64,000 nucleotides of DNA from Hericium rajendrae (lineage: Eukaryota > Basidiomycota > Agaricomycetes > Russulales > Hericiaceae), in the NCBI GenBank assembly GCA_033439255.1, contig CM065890.1:372001-436000 (forward strand). Reading direction: 5' to 3'. The notes beneath the pieces are model-generated. The model ran no database searches, was not told the DNA's origin, and saw only the letters and a list, made by a program, of their open reading frames with translations. Position numbers and translations under genes: made by a program. Shown here in pieces: positions 42,762 to 53,700 of this stretch (position 1 is the stretch's first letter; every line of letters begins with the position of its first letter).

Positions 42762-44537
42762 TCAATTCGACGGCATGGCATTCCACCAATTATACTTGTC
42801 CTCCACCAGAACCCACTCTACCTCGTCAATCTCCTGCCTCAGCTCCTCGATCCATTCCTGCTTCATAACACCCGAACAGACAATCAGCTTTGGAACTCTT
42901 CCCAATGCCGCCATTCTTTTCCTGAACGCCTCTAACAAATATCTGTACTCACACTTCCCCGGCTTCGCTTTCCGCGACTTCGGGGGCGGCGGGCCGAGGT
43001 CGAACCTATCGAGGATGAGCACGCGCAGGCGCTGCAGCATCGCGGCGTCCACAGAGAGCTTCTTTCCGCTCGTCGGTGATGTGAGGAGTCTCGCGAGGTG
43101 CTTCCCCGTAGACTCGAAGACCTTGAGGAACTCGAGCGCGGGGAAGGCCCTAAATAAGTCGACAAGATCCTCGTAGCTCCATTCTTCGATAGGTAAGAGT
43201 GAGCACTGCAGTCAGGTCACCGCGTCGACATCGAGCGCACGGTAGAACCGTCCAATAACGTCTGTCCCCGTCTGCTCTGATCGGGGAATTAGGCCACCGT
43301 CGATATCCACGTCAACGATCGTGTCCATCTCGGTCGCCTTGGACGGGACAAACGACCACAGTCTGACGTGGACGGATGCGTAGTGGCTGGACACGTAACA
43401 TGAAAGGCGCAGCGCCGGACACGGCGTCGGCGCCGCTTCCAGGTGTCGGCGCAACTGCGCTGCAAGGGCATGCGCGCCTTCGATAGGGCGCCCAGCACCG
43501 ACAGAGTGATCCGATCGCAACTTGATCCTGGTGGTCGCCGGGATCCGAAGACATTCCAGCAGGCGAGTGATTTCTGGGACGCCGTCGTCGACCTTGAGCT
43601 CTTCAAGGCGCGGCAGGCTGATAATGCATTCTCGGCTCGTGAATACGTCCGCTCCGCAAGGGGGCAGCGCAGTCTTCAGCCAAAGGATCCTAAGGGCGTG
43701 CATTTGCTGAAGAGTTGAAAGCAATGTGTTATAGGGTAAGCACTTATCCGAGAGGTGGAAGTCGTCGCTTCGGAATTTGTCGCGGGAGGATATCTGCAGG
43801 TCCAGGTGTTCGAGCCGAGAGACCGCCTCGGGGCAGAAAGCCGCAGGAAGAACATAATTGAAGAGCTGCACCCGACGAAGTCGAGGTGCACAGCGAGCAA
43901 AAACCTCATCGGGGAGCAATCCTACACCTTTGCGCACACGCTGTTCGAACTCGAGTGTCTCTAAAACAGGAGCACGACTCAAAGTCAGTGCTCCCATCAC
44001 AGCAGACATGTCACACGAGTCGCCGCCTTCCAAAGCGAGATGGCGAATATGACGGAGGTGCTTTGAAAGAAGGCTGTTGACTTCACCGTTAAATTGCAGT
44101 GGGTCACTGTCCCAATGAGATGCGAGGCGGATGGACGCAGGCACCAGTTTCGAGCGGTCCAAGGTCTCTTTGAACCAGCGGACAGGCAGGTGGCAGGCGA
44201 TGTTGCTTCCCCAGAGACGCGGATCCTGCAATGCGGCGTCGCGCCAGAAGCGACAAACATACGTCACCTTCATCCAGCCAGGATTCCACCGCTGCCACAG
44301 CTCCGAAGCCTCCTCTCTGCTACGACCAGAATGGCAATATGGAAGTTCTTGCAAGGAGCAGAACAAGAAGATACGCGTGAGCACTTCTGGGGGCAGTCGG
44401 CGGATGGCAGTCTGAGAGTTGCGCAGGGACTTCACGGCAGCAGTGGCAGTATAGATGGCTGCTAATTCAGAGTCGATAGCTTCCTTGAGGGCGCTGGCTG
44501 ATTCTGGGTCTTGGTGATAGAACCCGGTCTGCAGCAA
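42762..44537 (-). pseudogene. F-box/LRR protein, copy B, one premature TGA
   Basis: A long open frame from MLQTGFYHQDPESAS carries the F-box 'IRRLPPEVLTRIFLFCS', the 'KVTYVCRFWRDAALQDPRLW' block and leucine-rich repeats up to 'YRALDVDAVT'. There a TGA (43214-43212) interrupts. The same frame continues without loss as 'LQCSLLPIEEWSYEDLVDLF', 'LQRLRVLILDRFDLGPPPP' and 'VPKLIVCSGVMKQEWIEEL' to the stop at 42762. In copy A (1302-2923) the matching codon is TGG. The distance TGA to CAG is too short for an intron. The 441-residue N-terminal product could still be made, so this is either a very young pseudogene or a shortened gene. Confidence 0.8.
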
Positions 44538-44899
44538 GGCAATGCGGGGCTGGACAGCGCCAAGCCAATAACTTTGTGCGAGACTGGATAGTGAGGAACA
44601 TTTAGTAACCTGAAAGGTTGATACAGACGCACTACGGACCTTATGTCCCTGTTAGTCTGCGCGTTGGGCATGGTAGGAGTTGTCCGAAGAGACGTCATTC
44701 GAACGTCGATTGCTGATGTTGAACGCTTAGAGTCAAGAGGGATCAAGAGACACTTTGTGAACAATGAGAGTACCTGAACGTGACCGGCTACTGTGACTTG
44801 CTATTGTTGTCTGCTTATGAACATGCTCGTCATTGTGCAGGGTACTGAAGTGCATGTGCAATAAAGAATAGACGCACAATCAACGTACGTTTAGCAGGA
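44538..44899. other. Spacer between the F-box gene and the repeat island
   Basis: No gene recognised; should include the F-box gene promoter. Confidence 0.5.
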
Positions 44900-46495
44900 T
44901 ATGGCGGTTCGTTTGCACAAAAAATCAGCAGCGAGCAAATACATGGACGCGAGCAAACTTTTTCCGCGCGAGCAAACTTTCAGCGCGCGAGCAAAGATTT
45001 CAACGCGCGAGCAAAGATTTCGACGCGCGAACATATTCTTCAAGAGCGAACAAATATTCCTGCGAGAGCGAGCAAATACTCCTCAGTAGGAGAGCGAACA
45101 AAGATACCTTCATATTCGAAGTCCGAGCATAACTTACCTTGAAGAAACATCCTTTGAAGTTAAGTTCAGGAGCTACAATTGAACCTAACAAACTTCTATT
45201 ACGATATATCAAGACTATACACTACATAGTTCGATCCAAACGGCTGGTTACTTTAAATAAGGAAGCCACACAGCCGTCCCACCCCTGCACGCTGGCCGCC
45301 ACGGGATCTCGAGCCAGCTCGAGCCCCTACCTCGCCCGCCTGCCGCTGCGCCGTCGCTCCTCGCCCCGTTGTGCTCGTCTCCGCTCTTCGTTGCGCACGC
45401 GTGCCGTCACTCGTCGCTGCGCCTGCCACCGTTCCTCGCCCCACGCGCCTGCCTCCACTCCCCACCATGCATGCCCGCCGCACCTCCCCGCGTGGACCCG
45501 CGCCGCTGCGCCGTCGCTCCTCGGTCGTGCGCCCGCCTCAGCTCCTCACCGCGCCCGCGCGCCCGCCTCCGCTCGAGCTGGACCCACCGCTCGTCGCTGC
45601 GCCCGCCCGCCATCGCTCGTCGCTGCGCCCGCGCCCGCCACTCCTCGCCACATGCACGCGCCGCACCTCCCCACGCGCCCGCCGCCGTGCCATCGCTCCT
45701 CACCGCGCACGCGCACGCCTCCGCTTGTCGCTGTGCACGCGCATCGGCGCTCGTCACTGCGCGTGCCTGCCTCCGTTTGTCGCTGTGCATGCGCACTGCT
45801 CCCTGCCACGCGCCCGCCCCCCACCGCGCGCCCGGGCTTGCTCACCGCCGCGCGCCCGTGCCTGCACATCGCCGTGTCCGCTCGCTGCCATGCACGTGCC
45901 TTCTCACCGCTGCGGGTCCGCTGGCTCGCCGCCCTGGCTCTCCGCTGCGTGCTCGTACCTGCGTGCCCATGGTCGTACCCCGTCACGCACCCGCTCTCCA
46001 CCCCGCATGCTCTCTGCAGCGTGCTCACTCACTCACCGTCACGGGCTCGTATACTGCTGCGTGTCTGCTCACCATCGTGCGCCCTCTGCCACCCACTCGC
46101 TTCGCGCCTCGGCTCGCTCTTGCGATTGTGCGATTGTGGTGCGTGGCTCGTTGCACAGCGGCGACAGCGCACAGCGTTGCTTGGCTGACCTAGGCGCTGC
46201 TGCATGTCACGTCACGTTGCGGGCGTGGGAGCGAGTTTGTCGGGGCAGGTGCATGGCATCGGGGAGGGAGTCGGAAGTGGGCAATTGCGTGATGGCACGG
46301 GGCAGCCGTACGGGCAGGGACGGGGAAGGGGGGAAGGTGCAGGAGGGTGACGCGCGTGTTACGGTTCGAGATTCCCGAAACGGAAATTCGGGAATTGCCG
46401 AATGGCGTGGCTTGAAGGCCGAGCTCGCCGAAGCTTGAGGAGCAGCAGCATCGAGCAAGCTTTTGGAGGCATCTCATACTATAATTTATTGATGA
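44900..46495 (+). repeat. Left inverted arm of the Tc1-like element
   Basis: Subterminal GCGCGAGCAAA repeats (44940-45085), then a minisatellite (about 45290-46130), then a block around TTCGGGAATTGCCGAATGGC near 46390-46410. Long overlapping Ala/Pro/His/Arg frames in it come from base composition and are not genes. Confidence 0.8.
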
Positions 46496-46524
46496 TGATA
46501 CTACATGATGATTGTTAAACATGT

Positions 46525-47810
46525 CTATTTCAAAGCATTTATGAGGTTAAAAACCAGTCCTCCTTTTGTTTTTAAAACAGCCTTTACTCTATCTAGCATG
46601 CTCTTGATGTGGCTATCAACATCTTCTGTGGTGAGCACACCCCATGCAGTATATACAGCAGCTTTCAGCTGCTCGAGGATATTTAGAGGATGTAGAAGAG
46701 CACATATATAGATCTTGAGATTATGCCAAAGAGGCTCTATAGGATTGAGATCTGAAGAAGATGATAGATAAGAGAAGTACTAGATTAAATGACTGGTGAG
46801 CTAAAGATTTGTTGATTTGCTGGCATGTGATGATGCATTGTCCTGCTAAAACTTCATATAATCCCTTAGCTTGTCCATCTCCATATAAAAATGATAAACT
46901 ATAGATGTTGAAGATCTAATAATAAATGTGCAATGTTCTCAGTGCCTGGAATAAGTCACTGATATTATTCAGGCTGTACCTAATAATAAACATGCAGCAT
47001 TCTGAGTACAATATATGAGTATAGTGTTTGTCAATCAAAGAAGCTTGATGGTTCATTTGAGTACCTTAAATAAGTTACTGAGAGGAGCTGATCATGTCCT
47101 GCATCAATAACATCAGCACAAGGGGCTGAGAGAACTGTACAGTATATTATGTAATCAGTCTGAAGCTAAGCCCATAATCTAATCAATAGCAGATGCATTA
47201 GATAAGATAAGAAGAAATAGCACTATATTATGCTTTGGTTGAATGACCCAAACATAACAAGAAATCCTTCAAAAAGAGCTCCAGGATCTATTCTTGATAC
47301 TGCTTGAAGTTTATTCCTCCTTCCTTCTCATCAAGGTACTCCAGTGCAACTAATAGGCTCTTTTGCCCCTGCATGATGTACCCTCACACTATAACATGCA
47401 AGGAGGACAGCTTGAAGGTTGAGACAACACAATCCTCCTGAAGAACTTCATTCAAATACTATATAATATACACTCAGCTAGAGGTGTCACTGATGTAAAT
47501 GTAGCACTCATCTAACCAAATAATGTATCTTTAATCTTTCTCTGTCATCTGCCAACTATTCTGAGCTCATCTCATATGAGTCTTCTTCTGCTTCTCATGA
47601 AGATAGAGCATCTTTTTTGTAACACACTAGTAATGGCCTTTCTCATTAAAAATTTTTCAGATAGTGCTTGAGCTGATTTTTAGCTTTACTGACTTTTCAA
47701 TGATAGCAAATGGTTCTTGATGGTAATTTCAAGCTTCTTGCACTATCTAACACTTGATATGCTCTATGACCTTCAGTAAACAGCTACTTCATGATAAGGA
47801 ATGAGTAAAT
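46525..47810 (-). pseudogene. Tc1/mariner-type DDE transposase, RIP-like decay
   Basis: The minus strand keeps the family order. A helix-turn-helix reads 'ISSSTI-KIFNEKGHY' (about 47670). Then come 'HEKQKKTHMR' and 'IIWLDECYIYISD' with the first catalytic Asp (about 47510). Next are 'ALEYLDEKEGGINFKQYQE', 'QDNASSHASKS' with the second Asp (about 46840), and 'SSSSDLNPIEPLWHNLK' with the catalytic Glu (about 46740). It ends 'KGGLVFNLINALK' with TAG at 46527-46525. All three catalytic residues survive. At least nine in-frame stops interrupt it. They sit mostly at Trp positions (TGG to TGA, TAG or TAA) and at Gln or Arg positions (CAG to TAG, CGA to TGA), so all fit C:G to T:A change. Confidence 0.85.
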
Positions 47811-50639
47811 CTGATTATTTTGTACTTGTGAAAGAGATGCTAGGCAGTCAGCAAGAGGATGTTTTCTTGATTGACTATTTTGAAGATAGTGGTATCAGAT
47901 TTTATAGCACTAATAAAGTGATTTTTTCTCAGGATACCATGCTGAGTATAATGAGCTCTTATAAAGAGGTATGATAAAATTGCAAGTGATAAATGTGATA
48001 TAGTATGATATTAGCTCATAACATATTGCATGTTGCTTACATAGTTATCATAAATTTTGATAATCACAAGTATGTGCTACAAGATATTGTAACATACTAT
48101 AAGATAGTATAACATATCCTAAAATATTATAGAATGTCTCAAAATATCATAGAATATTATAAAATATGATACATATGCTGCAAGATATTATAGCATGCTG
48201 TACAATATAATAGTATATTATGAGATAGTATGACATATCTTAAAATATTATAGAATGTCTTAAGATATTTTAAGATGTCTCAGAATATCATAAAATATTA
48301 TATGATATGATATATGTGCTAAAATATATGGTATATATGCCTCTGTGTTCACACAAAGAGGAGCATTTGAGTTGTATTCAGTCACCTGTGCATTCCATTT
48401 TAAGCTAAATAATCTCCAAATGCTGATCACTCAATATTTTTAGATGGACAGTGGCTTATATTAGAGGATCACATACATGTAATGCTGCATGATGTGACAG
48501 CATCACAGAGCAATATAAAATCAAAAAAAAGGTACATATGCTCAGAGATATAATAGAGAACTTGAATTGAGATGAGGTAACTTACTATAGCAACATGTTA
48601 CAAGATATTAAATTATATACTGACCAACTTATAGCAATATGTAGAGAATTGCAAAATTGTAGCTTACAACTAAAATTTCTAAATAAGAAGACATGAAAAA
48701 AAAATTGATTTTATGCATATGACTATAATTATACTCAGAAGTTGGTCAAGGAGAACTCTGCAATCTAGTATATAATGATGTCAAGCTTACTTAGTATGAT
48801 TATATGAAATTATAATAGTGAATTATATGAAAGAAAATAGAAAGAGAGAGAAAACATTGAACATAACTTGTAACACCACTCAGCAGTTGCCAAAAACAGT
48901 ACCACAATAAATTTTGAACTAAAATTTTAAAAGCAATAAATTCAACCAAATTATTAGCAAAAAGATAAGGAGTAAGTACTTCCTTGTGGAGATTGTATTT
49001 TGCTGTCTGACACAGCAAGCTATTGCAAAGGAATACAGACAAATGTAATAAGATTAGATAACTCTTATAAGGAAATTGTTATCTACTACCAAAAGGTGAC
49101 TACTAGACAAAGCAGTTATATAGTGTCTACACCTCATATATGCATATATATTAGCCTTAAAAGATATCACTAGGTTTGCTATTCCTTGCCAATTTTCTTG
49201 TATTGATCCTTTTATTTAGCAACAAGGCCATTTCTACCAGTCCTAAACTTTGCCATTCAAGTACCTTTGGTGCATCAGGTCTGACTTTTCAAAAATTTGC
49301 GTTCTTTTTGCTCTTACTGACTATTTGTGCTATCTAATCTTGCTCTGCCCACTAGTCTGACTAGGTTTTCTATGAATAACTTGTAGGATCTCTATGCTGA
49401 TAGCTCTTAGCTTTTGTATCATGGTTACAATATGGGTCATCTAGGCAATCCATGTGATGCTCCTCAAGCATGCAAGTCTGAGTCAAAGCATAATAGTTGG
49501 TGAGTGCTGCATATTGCTCAATACTGATATGCAGCTTTATGATCTAAATGTCTATGACCTAAAAATTATACTTGATTGAACTACCAATCTAGCCTGTACA
49601 CAGTCAGCAATGCCAACAGTGAGTACAATGTTTAGTATTGAGTATTACTTAAATCTTACTCAGCAAGAATATATATCTCTATGAAGCATAGATATGTACA
49701 TAAAGTATTTTAGCTATGATGACTGAGTATAATATCATTTCAAATAAATTTGAAATTTTATTGAATCAACAGTATAGAAAGAAGCAATAAACTGAAAAAT
49801 GAGAATATAATATTATGACCAGAATAATTATGCTAGGTCCAGGGATAAGACAAGTGTACCAGATCAATTAACTTTGAGAACTTTTCTGATAGATTGTGAG
49901 CTGATTTTGTTGTTATAGAATTGTTATATATCTGGATAACAAATGCTATAGAGCTCAGTATTATGTAAGTTTTGCATGCTTTGCATTGCTCTACAATGCA
50001 TTCTATTCTACACACTTTTTCACTGATGACTCTATAAGTAAAGCTAAAGATTGGCATTTATATAATAAATGTACTTGTAAAGTTTTATATAATTTGAGTT
50101 CAGATTGACTTCTCAATGTCTGACACTTGTGACAAGTGAGCATAGATTGTGCAGTGTTTGTTTTTAATACTGGGATGCATGAGCTCAATTTGAGCTTTTA
50201 GGCATGCTAAATACTCTTTTTTAAGCTTGATTTTGTCATCTACAGTTCTTCATATGTCTATTGCTTTGTTATAACATTGTATGCTATATACTGTAGTAAA
50301 TTATATTTCTTTCATGCTTTCCAGTGGGCTCTTATATTATCCAGATCTTTACAATTTTCCTACATTCTAGTGTATAATTGTTATTTTTGATGTAAATTAA
50401 GCCTCAAGCCCTTGAATCAAGGTAAAACAAATTGTGGCTTTGCAATCATGTGTAGGATAGTAGTACCAAGCATTGAATATAACTCAATTTTTCAAATTCA
50501 CAAGACTGAGTACTTGATTGTACAAAACCTTAGGAGAACAGCCTAATTTGTCTGTATCTTTGTCATTCTACATTCAAATTTGCTCTAAACCTCTCATCAC
50601 TTCTCACTTACATGTTGAGCTAAAGTAGTAGTGTCATTG
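47811..50639. other. AT-rich, CpG-poor core of the Tc1-like element
   Basis: No recognisable gene. A tandem array of ATAAAATATTATA-like words lies at about 48040-48340. Scattered short frames only. CpG is almost absent over the whole stretch, in contrast to the arms. Confidence 0.6.
48040..48340 (+). repeat. AT-rich tandem array
   Basis: Irregular units of about 30-40 bp containing AAGATATTATA, ATAGAATGTCT and AAAATATTATA recur about eight times. Confidence 0.6.
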
Positions 50640-52080
50640 TCAATAAATTATAGTATGAAATGCCTTCAAAACCTTGCTCGATGCTGCTCCTCCTCAAGCT
50701 TCGGCAAGCTCGGCCTTCAAGCCACACCATTCGGCAATTCCCGAATTTCCGTTTCGGGAATCTCGAACCGTGACATGCACGTCACCCTCCCCCCTTCCCC
50801 GTCCCTCCCCGTATGGCCACCCTGCGCCATCGCGCCATTGCCCACTTCCGACTCCCCCTATGATGCCATGCACCTGCCCCGACAAACTTGCTCTCATGCC
50901 CGCAACGTGACGTGGCGCGCACCAGCGCTAAGGTCGGCCAAGCAACGCTGTGCGCTGTGCAACGAGCCACGCACTCAACCGCACAACCGCAAGAGCGGGC
51001 TGAGGCGCGGAGCGAGCGCGTGGCAGAGGGCGTGCGATGGTGAGCGGACGCGCAGCAGTGTACGAGCCCGTGACGGTGAGTGAGTGAGCACGCTGCAGAG
51101 AGCATGCGGGGTGGAGAGCAGGTGCGTGGCAGGGTACGACCACGGGCACGCAGGTACGAGCACGCAGCGGAGAGCCAGGGCGGCGAGCCAGCGAGCCCGC
51201 GGCAGTGAGCAGGCACGGGCGCGGCAGCGAGCGGACGTGGCAGTGTGCGGGCACGGGTGCGCGGCGGTGAGCGAGCCCAGGCGTGGGGTGAGGGGCAGGC
51301 GTGTGGTGCAGGGTGGGGGGCGGGTGCGTGCGCAGCGACGAGCGGAGGCACGCGCGTGTGCGCAGTGAGGAGCGACAGCGCGGCGGCGCGTGCATGGGGA
51401 GGTGCGGCGCGCGCATGTGGCGAGGAGCGGCAGGGCCGGGCGCAACGACGAGCGATGGCGGGCAGGCGCAGCGACGAGCGACTGTGCATTTGCACAGCGA
51501 AGAGCGGAGGCGGACACGTGGGGTGAGGAGCGATGGCGTGGCAGCGGGCGGCGGGGAGTGGAGGTGGGCGCGTGGGGCGAGGAATGGCAGGCATGCACAG
51601 CGACGAGCGACGGCGCGCGTGCGTGCGCAACGAAGAGCGGAGGCGAGTACAACGGGGCGAGGAGCGACGGTGCAGCGGCAGGTGGGCGGGGTAGGGGTTC
51701 GAGATGCCGTGGCGGCCAGCGTGCAGGGGCTGTATGGCTTCCTTAACTAAAGTAACCAGCCGTTTAGGTTGAACTATGTAGTGTATAGTCTTAACATATC
51801 ATAATAAAAGTTTGTTAGGTTCAATTGTAGCTCCTGAAGTTGACTTCAAAGGATGACCCTTCAAGGTAAGTTATGCTCAGACTTCGAATATGAGGGTATC
51901 TTTGTTCGCTCTCCTACTGAGGAGTATTTGCTCGCTCTCGCAGAAATATTTGTTCGCTCTTGAAGCTTGAAGAATATGTTCGCGCGTTGAAATTTGCTCG
52001 CGCATTTGAAAACTTTGCTCGCGCACCGAAACTTTGCTCGCGCGGAAAAAGTTTGCTCGCGCGCCAAAAGTTCGCTCGCT
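50640..52080 (-). repeat. Right inverted arm of the Tc1-like element
   Basis: Mirror of 44900-46495: the minisatellite at about 50980-51690, the unique block at about 51740-51890 and terminal GCGCGAGCAAA-type repeats up to 52080. It meets the head of a second copy at 52081. Confidence 0.8.
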
Positions 52081-52629
52081 ATTATGGCGGTTCGTTTGCA
52101 CAAAAAATCAGGAGCGAGCGAACTTTTGGCGCACGAGCAAACTTTTTCCGCGCGAGCAAAGTTTCGGTGCGCGAGCAAAGTTTTCAAATGCGTGAGCAAA
52201 TTTCGACGCGCGAACATATTCTTCAAGCTTCAAGAGCGAACAAATATTTCTGCGAGAGCGAGCAAATACTCCTCAGTAGGAGAGCGAACAAAGATACCCT
52301 CATATTCGAAGTCCGAGCATAACTTACCTTGAAGGGTCATCCTTTGAAGTCAACTTCAGGAGCTACAATTGAACCTAACAAACTTTTATTATGATATGTT
52401 AAGACTATACACTACATAGTTCAACCTAAACGGCTGGTTACTTTAGTTAAGGAAGCCATACAGCCCCTGCACGCTGGCCGCCACGGCATCTCGAACCCCT
52501 ACCCCGCCCACCTGCCGCTGCACCGTCGCTCCTCGCCCCGTTGTACTCGCCTCCGCTCTTCATTGCGCACGCACGCGCGCCGTCGCTCGTCGCTGCGCAT
52601 GCCTGCCATTCCTCGCCCCACGCGCCCGC
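52081..52629 (+). mobile_element. Second, truncated copy of the long-armed element
   Basis: Same order as the head of 44900-46495: terminal TATGGCGGTTCGTTTGCAC, the ~20 bp GCGCGAGCAAA repeats, the unique block and the first ~130 bp of minisatellite. It is cut off exactly where the LTR begins at 52630. It lies end to end with the first copy. Confidence 0.75.
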
Positions 52630-52837
52630 TGGAGTGGGGGCTGCGGGACACAGAGCAGGGTCAGGCAGAGGCAGAGCAGGGTCAGGCAGGGTTAGGAGCA
52701 GGGTTAGGAGCAGGGTTAGGCTAGGTTAGGAGCCGGAGTCAGCCGGAGTCGAGGCTTAGTCAGCGAGCATAGGCATAGGTAGAGAGTCTGTCGTAGCATA
52801 GGCCCTCATCATCATAGAGTCAGTCCTGCCCTCTCCA
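52630..52837 (+). repeat. 5' LTR of the Ty3/gypsy-type fossil
   Basis: 208 bp starting TGGAGTGGGGG and ending GCCCTCTCCA. It contains GCAGGGTTAGG repeats (about 52665-52735). Its end and a GAGGCTTAGTCAGC block resemble the LTR of the nested small element, so the two are related families. Confidence 0.75.
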
Positions 52838-52858
52838 TCTGGTGATGAGGAGTATGTT

Positions 52859-53700
52859 CAGTCACTTAGTGCATTGAGGGAATGCCAGACGAGCTTGACA
52901 AAGTGCCATTGTTGATTGGCCATCCTGCACTGGCCCGTCCGTCACAATGTAGCAGTCATCCAATGACAGGCCTGCCCTTCCTATGTACCAATGGGTCATT
53001 GTCCGGCCTCTAGTCATTTAATCTGTAGTGTCCATTCATCATTGACCGGCCTGTCCTCTGACGTCCATTAGATCATTGGCTGGCCCACTTGATCCCGCAG
53101 GATATCAGTTGCTCGGCCCGTCCTCTATCATCCATTGGGTCATCGACGGGCCTGTCCCCTTATAATGTCTACTGGTCATTCATCATTGACGGGCCCGTCC
53201 TCTGATGTCCAATGGGTCATTGGCTGGCCCTCTCGATCCTGCGGAATATCAATTGCTCGGCCGGTTCTCTATCATCCATTGGGTCATCGACGGACCTGTC
53301 CCCTTATAATGTCTACTGGTCATTCATCATTGACGGGCCCATCCTCTGATGTCCCATGGGTCATTGGCTGGCCTGCTCGATCTCACAGGTTGTCAATTGC
53401 TCGGCCGATCCTCTACCATTCATTGGATCATTGACAGGCCCGTCCTCTTACAATTTCTACTAGTCATTGAGTCATTGGCTGGCCCATCCTCTTACAATAC
53501 CACTGCATATTCATCATTGACTGGCCCGTCCTCTGACGTCCAATGGGTCATTGGCTGGCCTGTCCTTTAACAATGTCTACTGTACATTCATCATTGACGG
53601 GCCCGTTCTCCACTGTCTAATGGGTCATTGGCTGGTCCACTTGATCCTACAAGTTGTCAATTGCTCGGCCCATCCTCTACTGTCCAATGAGATGTTATTG
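52859..53700 (+). repeat. Outer arm repeats of the foldback element, left
   Basis: Several diverged units contain CATTGACGGGCCCGTCCTCT and ATGGGTCATTGGCTGGCC, mirrored at about 56790-57626. Confidence 0.75.

Larger units (their letters stand above)
44900..52080 (-). mobile_element. Tc1/mariner-type DNA transposon with ~1.5 kb inverted arms
   Basis: The left arm 44900-46495 and right arm 50640-52080 are inverted copies, roughly 90-95% alike by eye where compared (for example the TTCCCGAAACGGAAATTCGG block). Each arm has three parts. The outer ~180 bp holds ~20 bp repeats of GCGCGAGCAAA type. A unique ~200 bp stretch follows. A ~1 kb GC-rich minisatellite built on GCTCGTCGCTGCGC-like words comes last. 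The ~4.1 kb core is extremely AT-rich, nearly free of CpG, and encodes a dead transposase on the minus strand. The element may be one long-armed transposon, or an old Tc1-like copy captured inside a foldback element. The arms are GC-rich and little mutated, in sharp contrast to the core. Confidence 0.75.

Noticed and set aside
43212-43235. Short intron that would remove the TGA of the F-box gene
   Set aside because: The only acceptor nearby gives a 15 nt intron, far too short; the reading continues in frame with homology, so a nonsense codon fits better.
45139-46438. Three overlapping frames of 270-355 codons rich in Ala, Pro, His and Arg (mirrored at 50782-51652)
   Set aside because: They occupy all three frames of the same GC-rich minisatellite, have no domain and no codon bias, and end where the repeat ends.
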